From NCBI RefSeq assembly GCF_021375795.1, contig NZ_JAEIOI010000002.1, positions 310,001-374,000 on the forward strand: a stretch of DNA of 64,000 nt. The letters are read 5' to 3'. Shown here in pieces: positions 1-8,812 of this stretch (its first letter is position 1; each line of letters begins with the position of its first letter). The notes beneath the pieces were generated by a model. That model did not search any database. It saw nothing but the letters and a program-made list of their open reading frames with translations, and was not told the DNA's origin. The position numbers and the translations under genes were made by a program. This DNA comes from Pseudomonas anguilliseptica (GTDB lineage Bacteria; Pseudomonadota; Gammaproteobacteria; Pseudomonadales; Pseudomonadaceae).

Positions 1-569
1 GGCAGCGTGGGGCCAGCCTGTGGGGCGGGCCGGTACAGATGAGTCAGGCGATCCAGCGTTTCCTTGCTGAGCAGAATGCGCTGGTCGAACACCTCAACAG
101 CATGCTGGATAAGAATGATTGGGACACCGGGCGCAGCCTGGCGCACCGTTTCCGGGGAGCAGCGGCCAACCTGGCGCTGACTCATCTGGCGGGCCTGGGC
201 CTGGCTATCGAGCAGGCGTTCAACCAGCGTGAAGGCTTGCACCTGCGGAGCCTGTTGGCGGAATTGGCGCGGGCACTGACCGCAGTGACCGAAGCCTTGC
301 CACAAGTGCCTGAAGCCAGTACGCCGGCCCAGGCGCTGGACCGTGAGCAGCTGCGTGCTACCTTGCTGCGCCTGCAAGAGGCGGTCAGTCGTGGCGGCCT
401 GGATGATCAGGCTCTCGACTGCCTGACGCGCGGCTTGCAGAGCGCGCCGCACAAAGCCGCTTTGGCGCAGATCCGCCTGGCGCTGGATGATTTCGACTTT
501 GACTTGGCGCAGCAATCGCTGAACGAGTTGCTGAGCCAGTTGCACGACGAGGAACCGCAGACACCATGA
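1..569 (+). CDS. C-terminal end of a hybrid sensor histidine kinase (HPt domain), 5' partial
   Basis: The reading frame is open from base 3, so the gene begins upstream; the ATG at 39 is internal or at best an alternative start. The visible 188 residues are helical. The stretch SLAHRFRGAAANL fits a histidine phosphotransfer (HPt) domain, with the phosphorylatable His at residue 36 counted from the ATG at 39. Such a domain usually ends a hybrid kinase and passes phosphate to a separate receiver. The stop overlaps the start of the next gene (ATGA), which encodes a receiver/HD-GYP protein and is the natural partner. Which signal is sensed cannot be told because the sensor part lies outside the window. 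Confidence 0.8.
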   Translation, partial: QRGASLWGGPVQMSQAIQRFLAEQNALVEHLNSMLDKNDWDTGRSLAHRFRGAAANLALTHLAGLGLAIEQAFNQREGLHLRSLLAELARALTAVTEALPQVPEASTPAQALDREQLRATLLRLQEAVSRGGLDDQALDCLTRGLQSAPHKAALAQIRLALDDFDFDLAQQSLNELLSQLHDEEPQTP

Positions 570-1564
570 TTACCCCAGTCGATGCGCGTCCGTTGCTCCT
601 GCTGGTTGACGATGAGGCCACCAACCTGCAAGTGCTGCGGCATATCCTGCAGGATGACTATCGCCTGCTGTTTGCCAAGGATGGCGCGAAAGCCCTGGAA
701 ATGGCCGAACGCGAGCGGCCGGATCTGATCCTGCTGGACGTAATGATGCCTGGCATGACCGGGTATGAGGTGTGTCAGGCCCTCAAGGCGCAGGCCCATC
801 TGGAGGCCGTTCCGGTGATTTTTGTCACCGCGCTGGCTGATGTTGAAGATGAAGCACGCGGCTTTGCCGTGGGCGCGGTCGATTACATCACCAAACCGGT
901 CAGCCCGCCGATTGTGCGCGCTCGGGTGCGTACGCACCTGTCACTGGTACGCATGGATGAGCTGCGCCAGACCCGTTTGCAGATTGTTCAGCGCCTCGGC
1001 ATGGCTGCGGAGTACAAGGACAACGAAACCGGCCTGCACGTGATTCGCATGAGCCATTTCTCCAAGATCCTGGCCCTGGCTGCCGGCTTCAGCGAAGCCG
1101 CCGCCGAAGAATTGCTCAACGCCGCGCCCATGCACGATATCGGCAAGATCGGCATTCCGGATGCGGTGCTGCGCAAGCCTGGCAAGCTCGATGAACAGGA
1201 ATGGGCGGTGATGCGCCAACACGTCGAGATTGGCGCGCGGATTATTGGCGAGCATGCCTCGGGCCTGTTGCGCACCGCGCAGCGCATTGCCCTGTCGCAC
1301 CACGAGAAGTGGGACGGTACGGGCTACCCCAATGGCCTGAGTGGCGAGGATATTCCGCTGGAAGGGCGCATCGTGGCGATTGCCGATGTGTTCGATGCCC
1401 TGACCAGCGTGCGCCCTTACAAGGCCGCCTGGTCGGTGGAAGACGCGCTGGGCTTGCTGCGCGAAGAGAGTGGCAAGCACTTCGATCCGCAGCTGGTCGA
1501 GCTGTTTATTCAGCAGCTGCCGGCGATTCTGGAAATCAAGGACCGCTGGGCCGAGCAGGGCTGA
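566..1564 (+). CDS. Response regulator with HD-GYP cyclic-di-GMP phosphodiesterase domain
   Basis: 332 residues. The N-terminal receiver domain has an acidic pocket (LVDDE), phospho-acceptor Asp58 in LLLDVMMPG and Lys110 in YITKP. The C-terminal HD-GYP domain has the metal motif MHDIGKIG (His190-Asp191), paired histidines 245-246 and the GYP signature at 253-255. The RpfG-like family hydrolyses c-di-GMP, lowering biofilm and raising motility outputs. The start overlaps the upstream HPt gene by 4 bases, so translation is probably coupled and phosphate probably flows from that kinase. All key residues are present, so an active enzyme is expected. Confidence 0.93.
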   Translation: MITPVDARPLLLLVDDEATNLQVLRHILQDDYRLLFAKDGAKALEMAERERPDLILLDVMMPGMTGYEVCQALKAQAHLEAVPVIFVTALADVEDEARGFAVGAVDYITKPVSPPIVRARVRTHLSLVRMDELRQTRLQIVQRLGMAAEYKDNETGLHVIRMSHFSKILALAAGFSEAAAEELLNAAPMHDIGKIGIPDAVLRKPGKLDEQEWAVMRQHVEIGARIIGEHASGLLRTAQRIALSHHEKWDGTGYPNGLSGEDIPLEGRIVAIADVFDALTSVRPYKAAWSVEDALGLLREESGKHFDPQLVELFIQQLPAILEIKDRWAEQG

Positions 1565-1678
1565 GCCGGTAACAGGCTGAAACCTTTGGATGCACGCCGG
1601 CGGGTGCCTGCGCTTGGTCATCCTGCGGCGGCGGTCTATGGTGAGCGCTGCGTTTAACTCGCCCAGAGGAGCTTCGCC

Positions 1679-2464
1679 ATGTCCACGAAAACCCTGTTAC
1701 CCCTGTTATGTGCCGGCGTGATTGGTTTTGCTGAAGCCGCCGTGGTGGTCAAGCCAGTGCCATATGAAATCGACGGTGAAGCCTTCGAAGGCTTGCTCAT
1801 CTACGACGATAAGGTGACCACGCCGCGCCCCGGACTGCTGATGGTGCCCAACTGGCTGGGCGTTACCGAGGATTCGGCGAAGAAGGCCGCCCGCGCCGCT
1901 GGCGATAAATACGTGGTCTTTATGGCCGACATGTACGGCAAGACCGTACGCCCGAAAAATGCCGATGAAGCCAAGGCTGCGGCGACCCAGGTGCGTGGCG
2001 ACAGGCCGCTGATGCGTAAACGGGCGCAGGCTGCGGTGGAAGTGCTCAAGGCGCAAACCGCACAGGTGGCGCTGGATGTCAGCAAACTGGGCGCCATCGG
2101 TTTCTGTTTCGGCGGCGGCGCTGTGCTGGAGCTGGCGCGCTCCGGCGCTGAACTGAAAGGCTTTGTCTCGTTCCATGGCAACCTCGATACGCCCAATCCG
2201 AGTGATGCACAGAACATCACGGCACCAGTTCTGGTGCTGCATGGCGCCGATGATCCGGCCGTGCCGCAAGAGCAGGTTGATAGCTTTATTGCCGAGATGA
2301 AAGCGGCGAAAGCCGATTGGCAACTGGTCAGCTACGGCGGCGCGGTGCATTCCTTCACCAGCCCGGTGGCCAACGTGCCGGGGCGCAACGAGTACCACCC
2401 GGTGGTGGCCGCGCGTGCCTTCAAGGCCATGGATGATCTGTTTGCGGAAACCTTCGCCGATTAA
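1679..2464 (+). CDS. Secreted dienelactone hydrolase family protein
   Basis: 261 residues with a Sec signal peptide (about residues 1-20, hydrophobic core followed by AEA-A). The rest is an alpha/beta hydrolase of the dienelactone hydrolase family. The nucleophile is Cys143 in GFCFGG, the acid is probably Asp191 or Asp192 in the GADDP segment, and the base is His224 in AVHSF. The family cleaves dienelactones and related esters; a periplasmic location suggests general esterase work rather than chlorocatechol breakdown, and no catabolic genes flank it. A GAGG ribosome site precedes the ATG. The next gene is convergent. Confidence 0.88.
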   Translation: MSTKTLLPLLCAGVIGFAEAAVVVKPVPYEIDGEAFEGLLIYDDKVTTPRPGLLMVPNWLGVTEDSAKKAARAAGDKYVVFMADMYGKTVRPKNADEAKAAATQVRGDRPLMRKRAQAAVEVLKAQTAQVALDVSKLGAIGFCFGGGAVLELARSGAELKGFVSFHGNLDTPNPSDAQNITAPVLVLHGADDPAVPQEQVDSFIAEMKAAKADWQLVSYGGAVHSFTSPVANVPGRNEYHPVVAARAFKAMDDLFAETFAD

Positions 2465-2470
2465 GACGTA

Positions 2471-2496
2471 GCGGGAAGGCCGGGCGACCTTCCCGC
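2471..2496. terminator. Hairpin between convergent genes
   Basis: A 9-bp perfect stem (GCGGGAAGG / CCTTCCCGC) with an 8-base loop sits in the 40-base gap between the dienelactone hydrolase gene and the convergent DUF4394 gene. It has no clear T run, so it is only a likely two-way terminator. Confidence 0.55.
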
Positions 2497-2504
2497 GTCC
2501 GCAC

Positions 2505-3293
2505 TTATTCCGGCAGTACGGCGATATCGATGATATTGCCCGGCAGGCCGGCAACTTCACCCAGGGTCGTCGGCTTGCCCGTGGCCAGATCCAGGGTATG
2601 CAGCGTGGTGCCGGTCAGCAGGTACGCGGTGTTGCCGCCCTTGCCGTCGCTGGCGATGTCCAGCGCTGCATTCTGCAAACCATCAACGATCTTGCCTACG
2701 GCTTGCTGAATGCCATCGTTTGGCGGGTTCTGCAGCATCAGGCTGCTGCTGGCCAGGTCGACGGTGTACAGCACGGTGGCCTTAGTGCCGGCGTAGGCGT
2801 TGCTATACGCACCGGCAACAACCTTGGCGCTTTTACCGGCATAAGGGCCTTCGGCGGCGTAAGCCACCGAACCGTCTACCACCACTTCACCGGTTTCGAC
2901 GTTGACGCGAAAGCTGGTGCCGTCGGCCGCGAGCATTCGCAGTTTGTCGGCAACCGGGTTGAAGTCGATGACCGCCTGGCCGCTACCGGGCAGTTGCTTG
3001 TTCAGGCTGGCAACCTTGCTGGCTGCGCCAGTGGCCAGGTCCAGGGTGTGGAGCTGATGGTCGTCGCTCAAGGCATAGAGCATGCCGTTGGCTGGGCGCA
3101 CATCAATGCCGCGCAATGGGCTTGGGCTGTTGGTCGCCATCGTGGCGGTGACTTTCTGGCTGGCGCTGTCGATCTTGAACAGCTGACCGTCGGCGCCCAG
3201 GGCCAGTAGGGTCGCTGCACTGGCAGTGCCGGCGGCGAGGCTGAGGGTGGCAGTGGTAACGGCAGCGGTCAGCAGGGTGTTGAAGCTGTTCAT
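2505..3293 (-). CDS. Exported DUF4394 domain protein
   Basis: 262 residues from the ATG at 3293, which has a GAGAGAA ribosome site. A longer frame to 3332 exists, but the signal peptide (AGTASA-A) begins at 3293. The mature part is a beta-propeller-like repeat protein with recurrent patterns such as 'LYALSDDHQLHTLDLATG' and 'AYLLTGTTLHTLDLATG', typical of DUF4394; its biochemical function is unknown. It lies downstream of an ECF sigma/anti-sigma pair on the same strand and has its own copy of the promoter motif found before the sigma gene, so it is probably a main target of that sigma factor. Confidence 0.87.
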   Translation of the reverse strand: MNSFNTLLTAAVTTATLSLAAGTASAATLLALGADGQLFKIDSASQKVTATMATNSPSPLRGIDVRPANGMLYALSDDHQLHTLDLATGAASKVASLNKQLPGSGQAVIDFNPVADKLRMLAADGTSFRVNVETGEVVVDGSVAYAAEGPYAGKSAKVVAGAYSNAYAGTKATVLYTVDLASSSLMLQNPPNDGIQQAVGKIVDGLQNAALDIASDGKGGNTAYLLTGTTLHTLDLATGKPTTLGEVAGLPGNIIDIAVLPE

Positions 3294-3381
3294 ATGCGTT
3301 CTCTCATCTGTGGTTATCCAGCATCGATGCAAGGCTGGTTGGTACCTGCCTTGCAGGTGCCTCGATGAAACACCTGATAGC

Positions 3382-3409
3382 TATACCCACGAGAGAACGT
3401 CTGGATGTC
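3382..3409 (-). promoter_or_regulatory. Putative ECF sigma promoter of the DUF4394 gene
   Basis: On the minus strand GACATCCA (3409-3402) is followed after 13 bases by GGGTATA (3388-3382). The same two elements with a 14-base spacer precede the ECF sigma gene (4770-4742). CATCC as a -35 box resembles the SigK/ECF19-type promoter. The match between two neighbouring promoters is direct; assigning them to this sigma factor is inference. Confidence 0.6.
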
Positions 3410-3446
3410 GTCGCCTGAAAATAAATTCAGTTTTTTATAAATAACC

Positions 3447-4160
3447 TCAGTTGACCGAGGCCATCACCGCGCGGCCGATATACAGCACCTTGCCGGTTGG
3501 CCGATCCTTAGGCGAGCCGCCGGCCGGCTCCAGGGTCAGTTCGAACAGCTGGCCGGCTTGTACCGCGCCAATCTGTTCGGCAGACAGTTGCAGCGCTTTA
3601 CCCGGTTCGACCAGGCCCAACGAGCGCGGACCGATAGCCGGGTCGATCAACGTCCAGAACTGCACGGAGCGGTCGGCCGGGATTTGATCGTCCAGCAACG
3701 GTTGCAGACGCAGGCTGCCAGTGCCGTCCACATGCACCACCCAACCAGGTTTGGCCGCTTCACCGGGGGCTTGCAGCACCACGGTGTAGCTGTTGCCAGG
3801 CATGTCCGAGCGCCACAGGTTAGGCATCAGCGCGACGATCAAGGCAAGCGCCAGAACGGCGCTGGTCAGGCGCCAGGTGGTCAGGCTCTGCCACCAGGCG
3901 AGCCAGGCATTCACCCGGCTGACGGCTGGAGTCAGGCCGAGGCTGTCCTGCAGGCGCTGCCATAGGTGCGCAGAGGGTGTCTGCGGCGGTAGTTGGTCGC
4001 TCAGTTCGAGAAAATGCTGCTGCCACTGCAGGGCCATTTGCGCAGCTTCACTGTCGTGCTCGATCAGTTCGCGCACTTCAGCAGCTTCGGCCTCATCAAG
4101 CAGGCCCAGGACGTATTCGCCGATCAAGGCGCGGCGTTCGGCAGGTTGTTGCGAAATCAT
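3447..4160 (-). CDS. Anti-sigma factor (RskA-like, membrane anchored)
   Basis: 237 residues from the ATG at 4160, which overlaps the sigma stop codon (ATGA); a GTG at 4172 is possible, but its AGGAG lies directly against it. The N-terminal 60 residues look like the zinc-less anti-sigma domain (GEYVLGLLDEAEAAEV, ...WQ). One membrane segment (about 98-116) follows, then a periplasmic domain with the RskA C-terminal pattern (WVVHVDGTG, FWTLIDP, LGLVEPG, FELTLEPAGGSP). It should hold the cognate ECF sigma factor at the inner membrane until a periplasmic, probably redox or oxidative, signal arrives. Translation is coupled to the sigma gene. Confidence 0.88.
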   Translation of the reverse strand: MISQQPAERRALIGEYVLGLLDEAEAAEVRELIEHDSEAAQMALQWQQHFLELSDQLPPQTPSAHLWQRLQDSLGLTPAVSRVNAWLAWWQSLTTWRLTSAVLALALIVALMPNLWRSDMPGNSYTVVLQAPGEAAKPGWVVHVDGTGSLRLQPLLDDQIPADRSVQFWTLIDPAIGPRSLGLVEPGKALQLSAEQIGAVQAGQLFELTLEPAGGSPKDRPTGKVLYIGRAVMASVN

Positions 4161-4705
4161 GCTTGCAAACACTCCTGCAATGCGCGCAGACCGGCGCGAA
4201 TACGGCCCTTGATGGTGCCCAGCGGGGTGGTCAGGCGGTTGGCGATCTGTTCATGGGTCAGGCCACGGTAAAAGGCCAGCAGGATCGGGTGGCGGCGATT
4301 GCGTTCGATGTTTTGCAGGCAGCGGCGCAGTTGTTGCTGTTCGCCTTGCTGCTCAAGCAATTCGGCGGCCTGGGGGCTGTCATCGGCCGCGCGTTCGATA
4401 AAGTCGTCATCCATATCCACCGTTCGGCCACGGCTGCGCAACTGATTCAGTGCGCGGTAGCGCAGGATGCTGTAGATCCAGGCGCGGCCGCTGCCTAGCG
4501 TGCGCTGAAAGCGCTGGGCATTGCGCCAAACCTGCACAAAGGCATCGTGCACGCAGTCTTCGGCTTGATCACGACGGCCAAGCAAGGTGATGGCCAATCC
4601 GAGCATCTGCGCGGCCTCCTGTTGGTAGAGCGCCTGGAATGCCCGTTCGTCCTGCCGGGCGCAGGCTTCCAGATGGCTTTCGTAATCAAACAGCGGCTGC
4701 GCCAT
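4157..4705 (-). CDS. ECF-type RNA polymerase sigma factor (SigK/ECF19-like)
   Basis: 182 residues. Region 2 spans about residues 20-90 (AEDCVHDAFVQVWRNAQRF, core binding and -10 recognition). Region 4 spans about 125-178, with a helix-turn-helix (LTHEQIANRLTTPLGTIKGRI) for -35 recognition. The length and the RskA-type partner match the SigK-like ECF group. The gene comes first in a sigma/anti-sigma pair and has a promoter motif shared with the downstream DUF4394 gene, so autoregulation is likely. The inducing signal is unknown. Confidence 0.92.
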   Translation of the reverse strand: MAQPLFDYESHLEACARQDERAFQALYQQEAAQMLGLAITLLGRRDQAEDCVHDAFVQVWRNAQRFQRTLGSGRAWIYSILRYRALNQLRSRGRTVDMDDDFIERAADDSPQAAELLEQQGEQQQLRRCLQNIERNRRHPILLAFYRGLTHEQIANRLTTPLGTIKGRIRAGLRALQECLQA

Positions 4706-4741
4706 GCACAGGGTTCCTGAATGTGTGAGCGTGCCAAGGGT

Positions 4742-4770
4742 TATACCCGAGCACCTGCGTTTTGGATGTC
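4742..4770 (-). promoter_or_regulatory. Putative autoregulated ECF promoter before the sigma gene
   Basis: The minus strand has GACATCCA (4770-4763), a 14-base spacer and GGGTATA (4748-4742), 36 bases before the sigma start codon. It is nearly identical to the element at 3409-3382. See that entry for the reasoning. Confidence 0.6.
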
Positions 4771-4795
4771 GTGCGAGTGCAACAAATCTTCTCCG

Positions 4796-5656
4796 TCAGC
4801 GCGGCAGTTCGATGCGTGCGGTCTCGCCGGGCACGCTTGGCCAGTCCTGCGCTGCCCAGCGTTCACGCGCCTGATCGATCAACGCTGGGTCGCTTGCAAC
4901 GAAGTTCCAGTTGATCCGTCGCGGGCCGATAGGCTCGCCACCAATCAGCACCAAGTGGCTCTCGCTGCAGGCGCTGAGGGTGTAAGTCTCGCCCTCTGGT
5001 AGCACCAGCAGGCCGCGCAGCGGCAGTTGCTGGTCATCCAGCGTCGCCTCGCCATCAATCAGGTACAGCGCGCGTTCGGCATGCTCGGCGGGAATCTGCA
5101 CTGCGCTGCCTGCGGCCAGCTTGATCTCGGCATAGACAGTGGGCGACAGCACTGGCACCGGTGATTGCAGGCAGAAGCCGGTGCCGGCAATCAGGCAGAT
5201 GTCCACGCCCATGCTGCTACTGCGCGGCAGGCTGTCGGCGGGGTGATGGCTGTAGCGGGGTTCGCCTTGCTCTTCGGCCGCGGGCATGGCCAGCCAGACT
5301 TGCAGGCCATGCATGCGCGAGCCGCTTTGTTGCAGGGTTTGCGGGGTGCGCTCGACGTGCGCTACGGCGCGACCGGCAGTCATCCAGCTGACTTCACCGG
5401 GGCTGACCACCTGATCCGAGCCGAGGCTGTCCTTGTGCTGCAGTTGTCCCTCGAACAGGTAGGTGAGGGTGGACAGACCAATATGCGGGTGCTGGTTGAT
5501 ATTCATGCCGCTGCCGGCCGGGTAGGTATTCTCCAAAATATGGTCGAAGAACACGAAGGGCCCGACGCTGCGGCACTTGGCCGAGGGCAGGGGACGCAGG
5601 ATAGGTTGCCCGCCGAGGTTCTCCGGACGCGGCTGGATCAGCTGAAAATCGCTCAT
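4796..5656 (-). CDS. Pirin family protein (cupin)
   Basis: 286 residues from the ATG at 5656, which overlaps the OsmC stop. Frames starting further upstream lie inside the OsmC gene. The N-terminal cupin carries the pirin pattern FFDHI...HPHIGLSTLTYLFEG...HKDSLG with metal-binding histidines; the C-terminal pirin_C cupin follows (YLIDGEATL, LVLIGGEPIG). Bacterial pirins include quercetinases and metabolic regulators, so the substrate is open. Coupling with OsmC (4-base overlap) suggests a role in oxidative or electrophile stress. Confidence 0.9.
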   Translation of the reverse strand: MSDFQLIQPRPENLGGQPILRPLPSAKCRSVGPFVFFDHILENTYPAGSGMNINQHPHIGLSTLTYLFEGQLQHKDSLGSDQVVSPGEVSWMTAGRAVAHVERTPQTLQQSGSRMHGLQVWLAMPAAEEQGEPRYSHHPADSLPRSSSMGVDICLIAGTGFCLQSPVPVLSPTVYAEIKLAAGSAVQIPAEHAERALYLIDGEATLDDQQLPLRGLLVLPEGETYTLSACSESHLVLIGGEPIGPRRINWNFVASDPALIDQARERWAAQDWPSVPGETARIELPR

Positions 5657-6054
5657 CAGGCGCCCTCGCCCAGCTGAGTGTTGACCTGAACTTCGCTGCT
5701 GGTCATCAACTTGTGGATCGGGCATTTATCGGCGACGCGCAGCAGCTGCTGGCGTTGCGCGTCATCCAGTGCGCCGTGCAGGCTCAGCTCGACATTTAGC
5801 TGGTAGACGCCTTGGCGCTCCTGGCTGTCGTCGCGGTTGAGTTTCACGTCGAGGCCTTCCAGGGGTAACCCGCGCTGTTTGGCATACAACGCCAGGGTCA
5901 GTGCCTTGCACGCGCCCAGCGCAGCATCGAACAGGTCATGCGGCTCGGGCGCGGAGCCTTCGCCGCCCAGCTCCACCGATACGTCACTGTGCAGGGTGTG
6001 CGGGCCGATGCTGATGCGTTGCAGCAGGCCTTTCTCGTTGCTGATGCTGATCAT
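5656..6054 (-). CDS. OsmC family peroxide-reducing protein
   Basis: 132 residues, the usual length for OsmC/Ohr. Two conserved cysteines are visible: Cys49 in ALGACKA and Cys111 in ADKCPIHK, the pair that reduces organic hydroperoxides in this family. It more closely resembles the OsmC/YhfA branch than Ohr. It is first in a two-gene unit with the overlapping pirin gene. No OhrR-type regulator is adjacent. Confidence 0.9.
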   Translation of the reverse strand: MISISNEKGLLQRISIGPHTLHSDVSVELGGEGSAPEPHDLFDAALGACKALTLALYAKQRGLPLEGLDVKLNRDDSQERQGVYQLNVELSLHGALDDAQRQQLLRVADKCPIHKLMTSSEVQVNTQLGEGA

Positions 6055-6110
6055 GTGAACTCCGACGCCATGGGCTGAGTGAGTAGCCAGCCTAGCTCAT
6101 GGCGCAGGGC

Positions 6111-7505
6111 TCAGACCAGCGCAGACAGCCGCACATCGGCCCCAAGTACACGCAGCAATTGACCACGGGCATCGAGGATCGGCACCGAGACGGTGAAGCA
6201 GAAGTCGTCGGTTGCCGATGAGCGATAGACCTGGGTGATATGGCTGCACAGGCTGTCGGCCGCGGCGCGGAACCAAGGACGTTGCTGCCAGTTGCGGCCT
6301 TTACAGCTGCTGCTTTCGCTGTGGTTCACATCGACGGCAAAGATGTTTTCGGACAGCTGCACGCCGCGGCTGTCGACCAGGTAAAACAGCTCGAACCGCG
6401 CATCACGCTTGAGGGTGTCGCCGAGCAGGCGTTCGGCGGTGGCCACATCAGCACTCATGCTAGGTTGGCGCGCCAGTTGCTCGACACTGGTCTGCACGGC
6501 GTGGTGAATCTCCAGACGGAAATCACCTAGCCCGGCCAGCAGACGGTCGCCATCTTCGCGCACCGCCTGGCTGTGGTGCAGCACTTGGCCGGCCTTGCCG
6601 AGCAATTCGCTGGCGACCCGGGCGATGTTCTGCACGTCACCGTTTATTGAGCGTACGGCTTGGCCGATCTGCTCGGTGCCCGCGGCGATCTGGCCCACGC
6701 GGCTGTCCAGGCGATCCATGGCCTGGCGGGTGCTATCCAGGCCACCGCCCACGGCGAGCATGCCATCGCGGCCATCGGCCACGGCCTGGTGCATGTGGCT
6801 GCCCGCGTCGGTGAGTTGCTGCATGCCGCTGCGAAAGCGCTCGATGATGTCACTGACCTGCGTGGTGGCGTCGGTGGTATGCCCGGCCAGACGCCGCACT
6901 TCCTCGGCCACCACGGCAAAGCCACGACCATGCTCGCCTGCGCGTGCAGCCTCGATGGCCGCATTCAACGCGAGCAGGTTGGTTTGCTGGGAAATGCTGG
7001 CAATCACCCCGATCACCTTGCTGACCTCTTCAAGCTGGCTGGTCAGTTGCTGAATCACCAGCTCCAGCTGCTGTTCGCTCTTACCGATCACCTCAACCTG
7101 TTGCAGCACCGCCTGGCCGCTTTGCTGGCAACCATGCAGGGTGGCGGTGACCTCGGCGGACAGCTGTGCGACTTCGGCGGCGCCGGGCACCAACTCGGCG
7201 TCGAGGGTGGTGGTGACCTGTTCGCTGGCGCTGGCGATCAGTTCTGAAGACTGTGCCAGGGTTTGCCCGCTTTGCTGGTTGGCGGCGGCAATACGCGCCA
7301 GTTGTGGGGCATGCGAAGCAATGCCGACTGCTGCGCCCAGGCTGGTGCGGATGCGTTGGTGCAGGCCAGCGCTGAAGTCATTCAGTCGCGACATCCAGCG
7401 ATAGTTGTCGCTCAGGCGGGTGGTGAGGTCGTGCTGATTGAACAGCGCGTCGAGTGCAATGTCGTCCGTGTTCTTGCGTGGGGTCGAGCGCAATAGCTGA
7501 AGCAT
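6111..7505 (-). CDS. Soluble methyl-accepting chemotaxis protein with C-terminal sensory domain
   Basis: 464 residues with no hydrophobic membrane segment, so the receptor is cytoplasmic. The signalling hairpin tip lies about residues 165-225 ([27 protein letters not shown]...[18 protein letters not shown]). Sensing is placed C-terminally: about residues 330-460 resemble the distal part of a PAS/Cache domain ([51 protein letters not shown]). This layout is inverted relative to classical receptors. The ligand is unknown; such proteins often report on redox or energy state. The gene is transcribed alone, divergent from the next. Confidence 0.88.
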   Translation of the reverse strand: MLQLLRSTPRKNTDDIALDALFNQHDLTTRLSDNYRWMSRLNDFSAGLHQRIRTSLGAAVGIASHAPQLARIAAANQQSGQTLAQSSELIASASEQVTTTLDAELVPGAAEVAQLSAEVTATLHGCQQSGQAVLQQVEVIGKSEQQLELVIQQLTSQLEEVSKVIGVIASISQQTNLLALNAAIEAARAGEHGRGFAVVAEEVRRLAGHTTDATTQVSDIIERFRSGMQQLTDAGSHMHQAVADGRDGMLAVGGGLDSTRQAMDRLDSRVGQIAAGTEQIGQAVRSINGDVQNIARVASELLGKAGQVLHHSQAVREDGDRLLAGLGDFRLEIHHAVQTSVEQLARQPSMSADVATAERLLGDTLKRDARFELFYLVDSRGVQLSENIFAVDVNHSESSSCKGRNWQQRPWFRAAADSLCSHITQVYRSSATDDFCFTVSVPILDARGQLLRVLGADVRLSALV

Positions 7506-7721
7506 GGCGAATTCCTTCTAGGGTCTGCTGGCTGCACTGCAAGCCAAGTGCCATTACTGAAGTGGCGCGTCATGCCGCTGACGCTGGAAAACAGTCGTCG
7601 TGGTTGCCCTGTTCTGGTGCTGTATGGCCTGTTCTGGGTCTTTGTGGTGCTGTTTACCCGTCTGGAGCCTGAACTTGCGCTCGCAGCGCAGGGTCTATGC
7701 TGCTCTGACTGTCAGGAGGAC

Positions 7722-8750
7722 ATGCCCTTGCCTGCATCGCGTTTGAGTGTTGCCCTGTTGTTCGCTTTGCTGAGCACGCTGGTTCAGGCCCGCGACTATC
7801 GCTACAGCGATGCCCATCTGCATTACGTCGACTTTTTTCAGGAAAGTGCCGGCATGACCGAGCTGCTGGAGCAGATGGCCGCCGGCAATATTGACCATGT
7901 GATGCTCTCGGGTATTCCCGTGGCCAAGAAGTGGGATGAAGATGAGCCCAAACGCCCGCGCTATTACGCTGGCGACGATGCCAACGCCTACTGGTACAGC
8001 GCCACCGATGTGCTGGTGGCGCATGCCTACAAGCAGGTACCGGCTGAGCAACGTAAACGCCTGCACCCGTTCCTTTCGGGGTTTAACCCGAATGACAAGA
8101 ATGCCGATGCGCATATCCGTCGCATGCTCGAACTCGATCCTGGCCTCTGGCAGGGCATTGGTGAGGTGTTCACCCGCCATGATGACCTCACGGCGCTGAT
8201 CCATGGCGACGCTCCACGGGCCAACAACGAGGCCCTGGCGCGGGTCTTTCACCTGGCCGCCGAGTACGACCTGCCGGTGATGCTGCACTCCAACATCACC
8301 TCTAAGCGCGAGCGCAATCCACTGTATTTGCAGGAAATCGAAGACCCGTTGCGCAACCACCCGCATGTACGCTTTATCTGGGCGCATGCCGGCACCAGCA
8401 AGGAAATTCATCGTCATCAGGAGAAGCTGGATTTCCTCCTGCCAACGCTCGAACGGATGCTCAAGCAATACCCCAACCTGTATATCGACCTATCCTGGAC
8501 CATGTTGCAGCCCTACCTGCTGGATGTCGACGGCAAGCCTGACCCTGCATGGGTGAAGTTGGTCAGCAGCTACCCGGCGCGTTTTATGCTCGGCTCCGAT
8601 GTGGTTGGGCGCTTTGATGGGCTGGGTGATTACCTGAGCGGCTTTACCCCCTTTCTTGATGCCTTGCCGGCGGATGTGGCGCAGCAGGTGGCGCGCGACA
8701 ACTTTCTCGCGGTACTGCCGCGCAAGGTGCAGGCCGAACTGGTCGAATAG
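7722..8750 (+). CDS. Exported amidohydrolase (amidohydrolase_2 family)
   Basis: 342 residues from the ATG at 7722, preceded by AGGAGGAC; the signal peptide (residues 1-23, ending VQA) fits this start. The metal-dependent hydrolase barrel shows Asp30-x-His32-x-His34 (DAHLH), a second His in VMLHSN, HAG in the IWAHAGTS strand, and Asp in MLGSDVVG. The family hydrolyses or decarboxylates ring and carboxylate substrates. A periplasmic amidohydrolase_2 protein is less common than the cytoplasmic type. The substrate is unknown, and the neighbouring DUF3859 gene gives no clue. Confidence 0.85.
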   Translation: MPLPASRLSVALLFALLSTLVQARDYRYSDAHLHYVDFFQESAGMTELLEQMAAGNIDHVMLSGIPVAKKWDEDEPKRPRYYAGDDANAYWYSATDVLVAHAYKQVPAEQRKRLHPFLSGFNPNDKNADAHIRRMLELDPGLWQGIGEVFTRHDDLTALIHGDAPRANNEALARVFHLAAEYDLPVMLHSNITSKRERNPLYLQEIEDPLRNHPHVRFIWAHAGTSKEIHRHQEKLDFLLPTLERMLKQYPNLYIDLSWTMLQPYLLDVDGKPDPAWVKLVSSYPARFMLGSDVVGRFDGLGDYLSGFTPFLDALPADVAQQVARDNFLAVLPRKVQAELVE

Positions 8751-8812
8751 CTCTGTCACGGCCTTGTCACACGGGTGTCATAGGCTCGCGCCATCTAAAC
8801 AAGGAGCGCGAT

